Notes: generated by a model from the letters alone, not told the origin. A stretch of DNA of 7,612 nt from Nitrososphaerales archaeon TH5893 (GCA_014523685.1 JAATVT010000103.1:1-7612), one strand, 5' to 3'. Numbered from the stretch's first letter, positions 1 through 5,567 are shown. Made by a program: numbers and translations.

Positions 1-1
1 A

Positions 2-241
2 ACTAATTTTTATGACCTCATAATTCTTGATATCAAGATGCCCAAAATGAACGGCTTTGATTTATATGAAAAAATCAAGATGATAGATAATAAAGTTAAA
101 GTTTGCTTTCTGACTGCCTGGAGTGATTTTCGGGATTATAAACTTAGTAGAAGGGATTTTTCCAAAGAGGGCGGAATACAACTTATTCAAAAACCTATCG
201 AAAATGAAAAACTAATAGAACAAATTAACACAATGATATAG
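2..241 (+). CDS. Response-regulator receiver domain protein, 3' part only
   Basis: The frame is open from the window edge, so the first Met at 38 is internal and the gene starts upstream. The 79 visible residues are the second two thirds of a CheY-like receiver domain, the phospho-accepting switch of two-component systems in the cytoplasm. Seen directly: a hydrophobic strand ending in the phospho-acceptor Asp (codon 29-31) in LIILDIKMPKMNGF, the switch Thr in VCFLTAW, and the conserved Lys in the QKPI motif near the end. The protein stops right after the last helix, so no output domain follows; it is probably a stand-alone receiver, although an N-terminal domain outside the window cannot be excluded. 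A partner kinase is not visible. Family assignment is firm; target and signal are unknown. Confidence 0.87.
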   Translation, partial: TNFYDLIILDIKMPKMNGFDLYEKIKMIDNKVKVCFLTAWSDFRDYKLSRRDFSKEGGIQLIQKPIENEKLIEQINTMI

Positions 242-269
242 ATGACCCATATGGAAATTCGGAAATGTT

Positions 270-380
270 ATGTATTATGCAACGGTTTTCAAAACAAAAC
301 TGGAACCGTTATTACCTCAAATAAAGAGAATGGTTAATGATAATGGTCTAATAACCTTGCAAGAGGTTGATGTAATTTAA
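270..380 (+). CDS. Possible 36-aa ORF, unknown function
   Basis: A short open frame starts at ATG 270 and stops at TAA 378, 28 bases after the receiver gene on the same strand. It has protein-like composition: a basic amphipathic stretch around LLPQIKRMV, then NGLITLQEVDVI. I do not recognise a family. No clear ribosome binding site precedes it, and the ORF is short enough to be chance in this AT-rich DNA. It could instead be the tail of a decayed gene. It would be co-transcribed with the receiver if real. Confidence 0.25.
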   Translation: MYYATVFKTKLEPLLPQIKRMVNDNGLITLQEVDVI

Positions 381-405
381 GTTAGAATTATACAATATGT
401 ATTCG

Positions 406-422
406 TCTTTTTACATTATTTA
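406..422 (+). terminator. Candidate T-tract terminator
   Basis: A run of five T (408-412) followed by more T/A-rich sequence lies just past the last + strand stop codon (380) and at the tail of the convergent HAD gene. Archaeal transcription often ends at such T-tracts without a hairpin. The site is short, so this is a weak call. Confidence 0.22.
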
Positions 423-1294
423 ATAGTAATAAGTTCATCAGAAAACATCAAATGGTTGTCAATTAGGCCCCTTAGAAATATGGGTAGTCGGTTAAAATCA
501 AGCATATATTTACAGTCTAGTATCGGGTTTAGTCTAGCATCAGAACGTATTCCAATTGGGATATCTGATTTTCTAAATGCAGGATTATCATTTTCTGAGT
601 CGCCCAAATACATCACATTTCCTCCTCTTTTTTCTTGCTTTAATTGTGAAAGAACATTATCAAATGCTAAGCCCTTGTTACATTCTACGCCATAGATATC
701 TAGAAATGGATGGCTAGAATATGTCTGTATGAATGGTCTGTACTTAGAAGGCGAATTTGTGGCTAGGTTTGCATTAATAGATCTTTGAATCATTTCTCTG
801 ATGCTGGGTTCTTTATTCTTCTTAAATAACTGCCAATTGTCTAAATGTCTATAATCAATGGTCAGACCAATCAAAATTTCCTTATCAGAAGTATACTTTT
901 CTTCTATCATTACATCCTTGTAACTCTGAAGAATTTTTGTTAAATTATATAACACCTTTGAATTATCATATAGTGTTTGGCGATTGACAATTAGATGTTG
1001 CACGTCAATACAATCAAAATTACTAATTTTATTATCATCATCATGAGACCTATGAAAAACTGTCTCTATTCCTAACACACAGGATAAGATCTTGGCAAAC
1101 CTTGTTCTTTTGTGGAGAAATGCGAATTCTTTACTAGATATTATACATAGGGGTATAAGTCTAGATATGCAAAATAGTAGTTCCTTTAATTCATTTGATA
1201 TTTTGCTCTGACCGCTGTCGCCTCTTACTGAAGTTGTTGGACAAAGTGTTCCATCATAATCCGATAAAAATACGTCTATTTGCCTTCTTTCCAT
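416..1294 (-). CDS. HAD-superfamily phosphatase (sugar-phosphatase-like, type IIB)
   Basis: A 292-residue cytoplasmic phosphohydrolase of the haloacid dehalogenase fold. Motif I is FLSDYDGTL with the nucleophile Asp12 and the general acid/base Asp14. Motif II is the Ser in IISSKE (53-54). Motif III Lys is K207 in ECNKGLAF, and motif IV is GDSENDN (231-237) with the Mg-binding Asp232 and Asp236. The roughly 150 residues between motifs II and III form a C2-type cap, as in Cof, sucrose-phosphate, trehalose-6-phosphate and mannosyl-3-phosphoglycerate phosphatases. All catalytic residues are present, so it should be active. The substrate cannot be read from sequence; a compatible-solute sugar phosphate is a reasonable guess from the family, but no synthase gene lies beside it. 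The start is ATG at 1294; no other in-frame start stands close by. It is convergent with the receiver gene and transcribed alone. Confidence 0.82.
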   Translation of the reverse strand: MERRQIDVFLSDYDGTLCPTTSVRGDSGQSKISNELKELLFCISRLIPLCIISSKEFAFLHKRTRFAKILSCVLGIETVFHRSHDDDNKISNFDCIDVQHLIVNRQTLYDNSKVLYNLTKILQSYKDVMIEEKYTSDKEILIGLTIDYRHLDNWQLFKKNKEPSIREMIQRSINANLATNSPSKYRPFIQTYSSHPFLDIYGVECNKGLAFDNVLSQLKQEKRGGNVMYLGDSENDNPAFRKSDIPIGIRSDARLNPILDCKYMLDFNRLPIFLRGLIDNHLMFSDELITIK

Positions 1295-1451
1295 TTGACA
1301 CCATCTGTACTCATAGTTGGCTCAGATATTTTTATTCTATTACCAAATAACATCAAGACATCTCGGCTCACTTTAACTGCTTCTCGACTAGAACACTACG
1401 AATTGAATATTCAAAATAAAAGTGCTGACTCACTAAAATACAAAATGCAAC

Positions 1452-1485
1452 TGCAATTAAAATCCTAATGCAATTAAAATCCTAA
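1452..1485. repeat. Perfect tandem duplication of a 17-bp unit
   Basis: The unit TGCAATTAAAATCCTAA occurs twice head to tail (1452-1468 and 1469-1485) with no mismatch. A degraded third copy may follow (CTGCTACTAAAAT, from 1486). It lies directly upstream of the 94-aa gene starting at 1506, and each copy carries an AATTAAAAT box that could act as a TATA element. Confidence 0.9.
1472..1480 (+). promoter_or_regulatory. Candidate TATA box for the 94-aa gene
   Basis: AATTAAAAT in the second copy of the 17-bp duplication is centred about 30 bases before the GTG start at 1506. That spacing would put transcription start at or just before the start codon, giving a leaderless or nearly leaderless mRNA. 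An identical box sits 17 bases further upstream in the first copy. The assignment is by position and composition only. Confidence 0.3.
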
Positions 1486-1505
1486 CTGCTACTAAAATAT
1501 CAAGA

Positions 1506-1790
1506 GTGACTGATAATAGTAATAACAATGACCATCGTCCCACAAACCTAGTAGAATTTGAATCTCTGGAAGTAAAGCACAAGTACGGTCTTGACAAATA
1601 TCCCGATATATCTACTGAAAGGTTACTTATCAGTCTGCGAGATATAGTAAAGAGCATGGACGTACCGTCGCATTCACGACACACAGATATTCAATTTATG
1701 GCCTTACAATATTGGGCTGAGATGTGTGTTGAACTGCTTAGTATGAGAATAAGGGCTCTTCATAATCGCATTGATAATTATGGTAAATAG
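1506..1790 (+). CDS. Conserved-looking 94-aa protein of unknown function
   Basis: I do not recognise a family. The N-terminus is polar and Asn-rich (about 1-14), followed by a mixed region with KYGLDKYPDISTERLL and then a long predicted helical C-terminal half (about 60-92, around QFMALQYWAEMCVELLSMR). There is no signal peptide, membrane segment or metal motif. The start is GTG at 1506; the next in-frame Met is residue 51, too far in, so GTG is favoured. The opposite strand also has an open frame (1457-1684), but its Ser/Leu-rich product looks like a shadow of this one. It is flanked by a divergent HAD gene and a convergent MFS gene, so it is transcribed alone. A soluble helical protein with perhaps a dimerising C-terminus is as far as the sequence goes. 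Confidence 0.68.
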   Translation: MTDNSNNNDHRPTNLVEFESLEVKHKYGLDKYPDISTERLLISLRDIVKSMDVPSHSRHTDIQFMALQYWAEMCVELLSMRIRALHNRIDNYGK

Positions 1791-1902
1791 ATTGGTTCAT
1801 AATATTAGTATGGATGGGAAGAATGTAGGGTTAGTCATAGTAAAATAAGATCCGAAATAAGATGAACCTTTAGAACTTTGGACGACATCTCAGGTTAGAT
1901 AA

Positions 1903-3222
1903 TCATACTCTTCTGGTTTCTTTCATTACTAAAAGAACAAAGATACCTGATGCTATGGCAATCCATGCTACTATTTGAATCGCAATGCTACTACTTGATA
2001 AATCTGCAATGAATCCTATACCTATGGCACCAAATACAAATCCCAAGTCTCTCCAAAATCTATATACCCCAAGCGAAGTAGCCCGCCATTTCGGATGTGC
2101 TATATCACTAATTGCTGCAAGTAAGGTAGGATAAACAAGTGCTGTTCCTATACCAAGAAGCGACATACCAATAATGATACCTATAAATGAATTGGCCGAT
2201 AATAATACTATCCAAACTCCTATGCCCTGAATGATCATACCAGGATAAATCAGTATTTTCCTTCCTACTCTGTCACTCATTGTCCCTGTCACAAGTTGCA
2301 AGACACCCCAAACTCCTGGATGTATCGCCTTCAGGAACGCAATATCGTTTACACTAAAATCCATTGAAGCAAAGTAAATAGTAAACAAACCCCATGTGAC
2401 ACCAAATACTAGATTATTCACAAGGCCTGCTTGACTAGCCGACAACAATGAACGATTCTTCCAAGATGTTATTGAGAAAACTTGTAGTAAACTCGCTGTT
2501 TCTGCCAGTGCATGTTGCTCATTTTCCTTTATTCCATCTTTCCCTTCGTCTTGCTCTTTTATCTCTAATAATGTGAACTTCCTTGTGTCCTTGACTACAA
2601 AAAAAGAGATCAAGAGACCAAGAAGAGCAAAACCAATTCCAAGGTAGAATGGGTAGGGCTTTAAACCATAAGTTGCTGCCAAATATCCTGTGGCAAATCC
2701 TACTAATGCAACGGAGACATATCCTGCAAATTCATTTAACCCTAATGCAAGTCCTCTTCTTTTCTTCCCTACCAGATCAATTTTCATGTTTACAGTCATT
2801 GACCAAGCCAGTCCTTGGTTTATCCCAAGCAATACGTTGGCAAATATAATCCAGTTCCAGTCAGGAGCAAATAACAGGATAAATGGAACGGGTAAACCAA
2901 ACAACCATCCTAATACCAGCATACTTTTTCTCCCCCATTTATCGGACATGCTTCCAGCGAATAGATTCAAAACAGCCTTTACAGCACCAAAACTAGCGAT
3001 GAAAGATACAATCAATGCATTGGACTCTAAACCGAATTCGTTTCTGCCAATTAGTGGAACCACAGTCTGTTCAAGACCAACCATGGCACCTACGAACGCA
3101 TTGACTAGAACGAGAATAAGAAATTGGTTGATATTTGGTCGTAAACCGAGTCTTACAGTTTGGGGAGTATCCTTTTTGCTATTATTATTGTTCCCGTTCT
3201 CGTTTGTGCTATTCCCTTGCAA
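1903..3222 (-). CDS. Major facilitator superfamily transporter, 12 TM
   Basis: A 439-residue integral membrane secondary transporter. Two six-helix halves are separated by a charged cytoplasmic loop (about 211-255, rich in Lys/Glu/Asp). The MFS signature in the TM2-TM3 loop is GSMSDKWGRKS (90-100), and its second-half counterpart GTMSDRVGRK (313-322) lies between TM8 and TM9; both are intact. TM11 carries YRFWRDLGF (387-395), a charged element seen in drug/solute MFS exporters. An Asn-rich soluble tail (1-30) precedes TM1 (about 31-52). The start is TTG at 3222, placed directly after an in-frame TGA; the first internal ATG is residue 47, inside TM1, so TTG is the only start that keeps the first helix. 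The substrate is unknown; proton-coupled efflux is the common family role. It is a single gene, convergent with the 94-aa gene. Confidence 0.9.
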   Translation of the reverse strand: MQGNSTNENGNNNNSKKDTPQTVRLGLRPNINQFLILVLVNAFVGAMVGLEQTVVPLIGRNEFGLESNALIVSFIASFGAVKAVLNLFAGSMSDKWGRKSMLVLGWLFGLPVPFILLFAPDWNWIIFANVLLGINQGLAWSMTVNMKIDLVGKKRRGLALGLNEFAGYVSVALVGFATGYLAATYGLKPYPFYLGIGFALLGLLISFFVVKDTRKFTLLEIKEQDEGKDGIKENEQHALAETASLLQVFSITSWKNRSLLSASQAGLVNNLVFGVTWGLFTIYFASMDFSVNDIAFLKAIHPGVWGVLQLVTGTMSDRVGRKILIYPGMIIQGIGVWIVLLSANSFIGIIIGMSLLGIGTALVYPTLLAAISDIAHPKWRATSLGVYRFWRDLGFVFGAIGIGFIADLSSSSIAIQIVAWIAIASGIFVLLVMKETRRV

Positions 3223-3598
3223 TCAAAGATACACAGCCGATTAGGTAATAAGATTCAAGTTCCTTTAATTCATATATATGAGGAAGGTCGTCATAACTCA
3301 TATTTAACTGACAAAGAAGGCTCTATCATAATAAGATAAAGTAAGGTAAAAGCAACAAAGTAATAAAATAATAAAGTAATAAGATATGATTAATATAACA
3401 TGTAGTGTTATACTTTTTCTGATTTTCAAAAAATAAATCAGACACGCTAGTTATCCTTAGTTTAAACGCAGGGTAACAATATTTCAGCTTAATTAAATGG
3501 TGGACTATGAGCAATATGATATCTGCAGGCGTAAAATCAACCTTAAATGGTGTCTAGTTTTAAAATTAAGGCTAGCTTGAATTCAATATTACATGGCC
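3223..3598. other. 376-bp intergenic region, AT-rich
   Basis: No gene is supported here. The right part carries an imperfect CCTTAA/TTAAGG hairpin (3541-3571) just past the zinc-protein stop. The middle (3331-3390) is low-complexity, with repeated AATAAAGTAATAAGAT-like words that read as T-rich tracts on the minus strand and could end transcription of the zinc-protein gene. The left end holds the MFS promoter. A 62-codon minus-strand frame (3326-3514) has low-complexity Leu/Tyr/Ile content and is treated as chance. Confidence 0.5.
3271..3280 (-). promoter_or_regulatory. Candidate TATA box of the MFS gene
   Basis: CATATATATG is a 10-bp palindromic TATA-like element centred about 53 bases upstream of the TTG start. 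A start site about 26 bases downstream would leave a leader of roughly 27 nt. No Shine-Dalgarno sequence is visible in that leader. Confidence 0.42.
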
Positions 3599-3844
3599 TT
3601 ATTTAGCTTGCCTTGGCTGAGCACAATCGATGCAATTAATTGTTCTATTAGAGGTAATGTCTCCTCTTCCCATGAACCCAATAATCTTTCTACAACTACT
3701 ACATCTGATAACTATTGAGCATCTTTCATGATATTGTTGGCCAGCAATGGTCACAATACGAGCCGCAGCTAAGCTCTGCAACGGCTCTCCACATGAGTAG
3801 CAGCTAATATTGGCATCAGTACTCACATCACTATCCAAATTCAT
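3599..3844 (-). CDS. Small LIM-like double zinc-finger protein
   Basis: An 81-residue cytoplasmic protein dominated by eight potential zinc ligands: C15-x2-C18-x20-H39-x2-C42 then C48-x2-C51-x19-C71-x2-C74. This order and spacing match the two fused treble-clef fingers of a LIM domain (CCHC plus CCCC), except that the fingers are separated by five residues instead of two. An aromatic/Gly core (GQQYHERC, KIIGF) is also as in LIM-type fingers. LIM domains serve protein-protein contacts; DNA binding is rare. An Asp/Ser-rich 14-residue tail precedes the first ligand. The start is ATG at 3844 with a weak AGGT element shortly upstream. The gene stands alone between the MFS and CBS genes. Alternatively it consists of two independent zinc ribbons. 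The zinc-binding call is strong, the LIM relationship is by pattern only, and the biological role is unknown. Confidence 0.76.
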   Translation of the reverse strand: MNLDSDVSTDANISCYSCGEPLQSLAAARIVTIAGQQYHERCSIVIRCSSCRKIIGFMGRGDITSNRTINCIDCAQPRQAK

Positions 3845-3859
3845 AGTTCAACCTATATC

Positions 3860-3869
3860 AAATATATCT
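3860..3869 (-). promoter_or_regulatory. Candidate TATA box of the LIM-like gene
   Basis: On the minus strand this reads AGATATATTT, centred about 20 bases before the ATG at 3844. It would give a nearly leaderless transcript. The call rests on composition and spacing only. Confidence 0.42.
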
Positions 3870-4042
3870 TTACATAAAGAGATTGCGTTAAAAGAAGTGT
3901 ATAGTCAACCAAAGTGAACGGCATGATATAATGCACAATTTCTAGAAGACAGATTGGCTTTAGCATTCAGAAGCAATATGGCAACACTATCTTCCTAAGG
4001 GAACCATTTATTGACGATGAGTACTATTTACAAAGCAGATTT

Positions 4043-4492
4043 CTAGATAAAATATTCTAACAGCTTTTCAACATTATCGTTATCGTCACTACCTGCGTAG
4101 CCTTCAGATCTTATAAAGTCAAGCGGAGTAATTATGCCAATGGGTTTGTTTAAACCCTCAGATGTTTCACTGTCGACAACTAGGAGGTGCCTTACATTAT
4201 TTTGCAGCATCATATCCACTGCTTGTGACGCTGAAGAATTGGAATCTATAGAAATCAGAGGAGAGGACACTATCTCCTTGTTGATTAGCTTACTTGTGAA
4301 GACATCGTGAGTACAGACCTTTCTTACTAAATCACGTTCAGTAATCAAACCCAGTGGTCTACCAATTTCATCGACCACTACTAACGAGCTGACGTTCTTA
4401 TCTTTCATTCTATTGGCGGCTTCTTGAACAGAAGCTGATTCTTCTATAGTTATCAATTTTTTCCTCATGAAATCTCTGAGAGTTTCTGTCAT
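4043..4492 (-). CDS. Protein of two tandem CBS domains
   Basis: A 149-residue soluble protein made only of a CBS pair (Bateman module). CBS1 covers about 1-60 and ends in GLITERDLVRKV; CBS2 covers about 70-130 and ends in GIITPLDFIRS. The Thr-x-x-Asp elements (T51/D54, T122/D125) are the residues that usually contact ribose and phosphate of bound AMP, ATP or SAM, so adenosyl-nucleotide sensing is likely. An acidic tail (136-141, DDNDN) ends the protein. The open frame reaches a GTG at 4507, but the TATA-like element at 4522-4532 predicts a transcription start near 4500, downstream of that GTG. The ATG at 4492 is therefore chosen, giving MTETLRDFM at the N-terminus. No partner enzyme or channel is adjacent, as is common for stand-alone archaeal CBS proteins; the target is unknown. 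Confidence 0.88.
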   Translation of the reverse strand: MTETLRDFMRKKLITIEESASVQEAANRMKDKNVSSLVVVDEIGRPLGLITERDLVRKVCTHDVFTSKLINKEIVSSPLISIDSNSSASQAVDMMLQNNVRHLLVVDSETSEGLNKPIGIITPLDFIRSEGYAGSDDNDNVEKLLEYFI

Positions 4493-4521
4493 AGTATTAC
4501 TAGTCACACTTTATTTAGTTG

Positions 4522-4532
4522 TTAAATATAAC
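4522..4532 (-). promoter_or_regulatory. Candidate TATA box of the CBS gene
   Basis: The minus strand reads GTTATATTTAA, centred about 34 bases before the ATG at 4492. The expected transcription start is close to 4500, leaving a leader of under ten bases, and this decides the start codon. A 14-bp palindrome lies just upstream. Confidence 0.48.
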
Positions 4533-4546
4533 AATTGAGGATTCAG

Positions 4547-4560
4547 TGCAATGCATTGCA
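4547..4560. repeat. 14-bp perfect palindrome upstream of the CBS promoter
   Basis: TGCAATGCATTGCA equals its own reverse complement. It is followed by an overlapping 8-bp palindrome CAATATTG (4559-4566). It sits about 15 bases upstream of the CBS-gene TATA-like element, a usual place for an activator or repressor dimer in archaea. No second copy was seen in the window. Confidence 0.55.
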
Positions 4561-4727
4561 ATATTGGCAGTATCGGCCGTCCATTGAAGTTTCGGGTTAG
4601 AACTTTCTGGGGTTATACGAGAGCCGTTATACCGATCCCTCTAGTTGCCTTCGAAATCCGTTACCAACACCACAAAAGCCAAAACCAACATGATGGCCGG
4701 TCTACCTTGGATCAATGCCAAAAATGA
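4551..4727 (+). other. GC-rich island with a 58-codon open frame
   Basis: By count, 4561-4680 has 57 G/C in 120 bases, against 15 in 60 for 4741-4800. One + frame is open from ATG 4551 to TGA 4725 (58 aa, basic, start MHCNIGSIGR), but it matches no family I know. The minus strand has a short hydrophobic frame (LVLAFVVLV, about 4660-4690) and, in another frame, a CxxC tail YCQYCNALH ending at about 4543. The island may be a decayed minus-strand gene, a structured RNA or a novel small gene; the sequence does not decide. Confidence 0.3.
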
Positions 4728-4835
4728 TGTATAGGACTAATAATTTTCACTATATGACAATGAGATTGTATGTAATAATAAGTTAGATCCTTAGTTATCC
4801 GCTTTGATATTTGACCGACTCGTCGTAATTGGTCC

Positions 4836-4861
4836 AGGAGTGGCAGGACTTCTGCCATCCT
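4836..4861. other. Strong intergenic hairpin
   Basis: AGGA-(G)-TGGCAG pairs with CTGCCATCCT over ten base pairs with one bulged G (4840) and a five-base loop (4847-4851). No T-run follows on either strand, so it does not look like a terminator. It lies in a region with no supported gene and may be part of a non-coding RNA or a protein-binding site. Confidence 0.42.
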
Positions 4862-4934
4862 AAAAAGTATGAAGAGAAAGGGAGGAAGCAGAAAACTCAC
4901 AATGGAGATTTTTTAATCCTTATTTCATTAGTCC

Positions 4935-4951
4935 GTTGACAAGAAGTCAAC
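4935..4951. other. Small perfect hairpin
   Basis: GTTGAC (4935-4940) and GTCAAC (4946-4951) form a six-base-pair stem with an AAGAA loop, 73 bases beyond the stronger hairpin. A T6 run lies before it at 4908-4913. Its function is unknown; it could belong to the same transcript as the 4836-4861 stem. Confidence 0.3.
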
Positions 4952-5002
4952 CTTTGTTAATTTCTATAGAGTATCGATAAGTTATGAATGATCATATGAT
5001 CT

Positions 5003-5137
5003 ATGTACGAATGTTTAATGAGGACACTGCAACCTTCAGTTATTCTTATAGATAACTCGGATGTAGACTTAGAGACAGTTATTTTACCTAGTTTGACTTG
5101 CAATCATTGTCAAAAAAACGTGGCAGAAAACCTTTAA
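5003..5137 (+). CDS. Possible 44-aa ORF with one CxxC
   Basis: An open frame runs from ATG 5003 (or ATG 5018, 39 aa) to TAA 5135. The C-terminal part reads LTCNHCQKNVAENL, with Cys33 and Cys36 forming a zinc-knuckle-like CxxC; a further Cys is residue 4. One knuckle alone would need a dimer or partner to bind zinc. There is no good ribosome binding site and no clear TATA box. It is convergent with the truncated UspA gene, whose stop is 35 bases away. It may be a real micro-protein, a gene remnant or chance. Confidence 0.25.
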   Translation: MYECLMRTLQPSVILIDNSDVDLETVILPSLTCNHCQKNVAENL

Positions 5138-5171
5138 CCATTCTATCTTATCATGGTAGTTCGGCATGAAT

Positions 5172-5543
5172 CTATGTAACATATCCCAGTAATGATGTGA
5201 ATGTTCTTTTATTTTCAGGTGGATTTCCATCCAGTAATACATTCTCTATCTTGATTTCTTTATCTGTATATTTTTTTCCTACCTCCTCCATCATCGTTGA
5301 AACATTTTCTTTCATCTCTTTAGAAAGCTCCTGAATATACTGAGTTAAAGGAATTGATTTACCTGTCTTGGCATAATATACAGGCCGTTCGAATGTCAGT
5401 GGAATTGGAATATGCGGAGTGATATGCAATAATACAACTTGTGTTCTTGGCCCCGACATCTTGGCTAGTCCAACAGCATTTTCCAAGGCTTTATCAGAGA
5501 ATTTAGAACCGTCATATGGTACCAGAATTTTTTGGAATAACAA
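5172..5543 (-). CDS. Universal stress protein (UspA family), C-terminally truncated
   Basis: The first 110 residues are a typical UspA fold: KILVPYDGSKFSDKALENAV (strand 1, ATP-contact Asp11 and helix 1), VVLLHITP (strand 2), a Lys/Glu-rich helix (about 70-92), and IKIENVLLDGNPPE (97-110). The family normally continues for about 35-40 residues with strand 4 and the nucleotide-binding G-x2-G-x9-G-S/T motif. Here the sequence departs after NPPE, ends KRTFTSLLGYVT at residue 123, and the motif is absent. A +1 frame stays open to 5084 but shows no Usp motif, so a simple frameshift does not restore the protein; deletion or rearrangement is more likely. The start is TTG at 5543, right after an in-frame TAA; a TATA-like box at 5568-5577 fits a nearly leaderless mRNA. 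ATP binding is probably lost. It may be a pseudogene. Confidence 0.8.
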   Translation of the reverse strand: MLFQKILVPYDGSKFSDKALENAVGLAKMSGPRTQVVLLHITPHIPIPLTFERPVYYAKTGKSIPLTQYIQELSKEMKENVSTMMEEVGKKYTDKEIKIENVLLDGNPPENKRTFTSLLGYVT

Positions 5544-5567
5544 TTAAGAAAACAAAACCCCCACCTC

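Larger units (their letters stand above)
4508..5171. other. 664-bp region without a confident gene
   Basis: From left to right it holds the CBS promoter, a 14-bp palindrome (4547-4560), a GC-rich island (4551-4727), an AT-rich stretch, a strong hairpin (4836-4861), a T6 run (4908-4913), a second hairpin (4935-4951) and a 44-aa ORF (5003-5137 +). Scattered peptide-like fragments can be read in several frames, such as a minus-strand tail ending YCQYCNALH at about 4543. This is compatible with decayed genes or with an unrecognised non-coding RNA. The neighbouring truncated UspA fits a history of deletion here. Confidence 0.45.

Noticed and set aside
1280..1468. 62-codon + frame overlapping the HAD start
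   Set aside because: It overlaps the 5' end of the HAD gene antisense and runs through the HAD promoter into the tandem repeat. Its product has no motif, so it is probably chance.
1179..3273. 16-bp direct repeat AGTTCCTTTAATTCAT at 1179-1194 and 3258-3273
   Set aside because: One copy is inside the HAD coding region and the other is upstream of the MFS gene. Flanks do not match, so coincidence in AT-rich DNA is likely.
3326..3514. 62-codon minus-strand frame with a Leu/Tyr-rich end
   Set aside because: Its content reflects the low-complexity T-rich sequence on that strand. There is no promoter or ribosome binding site, and no membrane topology beyond one hydrophobic end.
3541..3571. CCTTAA/TTAAGG hairpin after the zinc-protein gene
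   Set aside because: The stem has only six AT-rich pairs with a 19-base loop, too weak to call as a terminator by itself.
3932..4060. 42-codon + frame without start codon, ending RFLDKIF
   Set aside because: It reads like protein, but it has no ATG, GTG or TTG and overlaps the 3' end of the CBS gene. An open frame of this length is expected by chance.
4645..4675. TTCGAAATCC, reminiscent of a tRNA T-loop
   Set aside because: The flanking bases do not form a T-stem, and no acceptor, D or anticodon arm can be drawn around it.
4795..4863. Peptide VVIGPGVAGLLPS resembling a Rossmann GxGxxG fingerprint
   Set aside because: It is only 22 codons long, without a start, and its bases are explained by the hairpin at 4836-4861. 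No oxidoreductase sequence follows in any frame.
4712..4900. 62-codon minus-strand frame starting MSFLLPPFLF
   Set aside because: The hydrophobic start comes from a purine-rich + strand tract. The remainder has no protein-like pattern, and the frame runs across the hairpin at 4836-4861.
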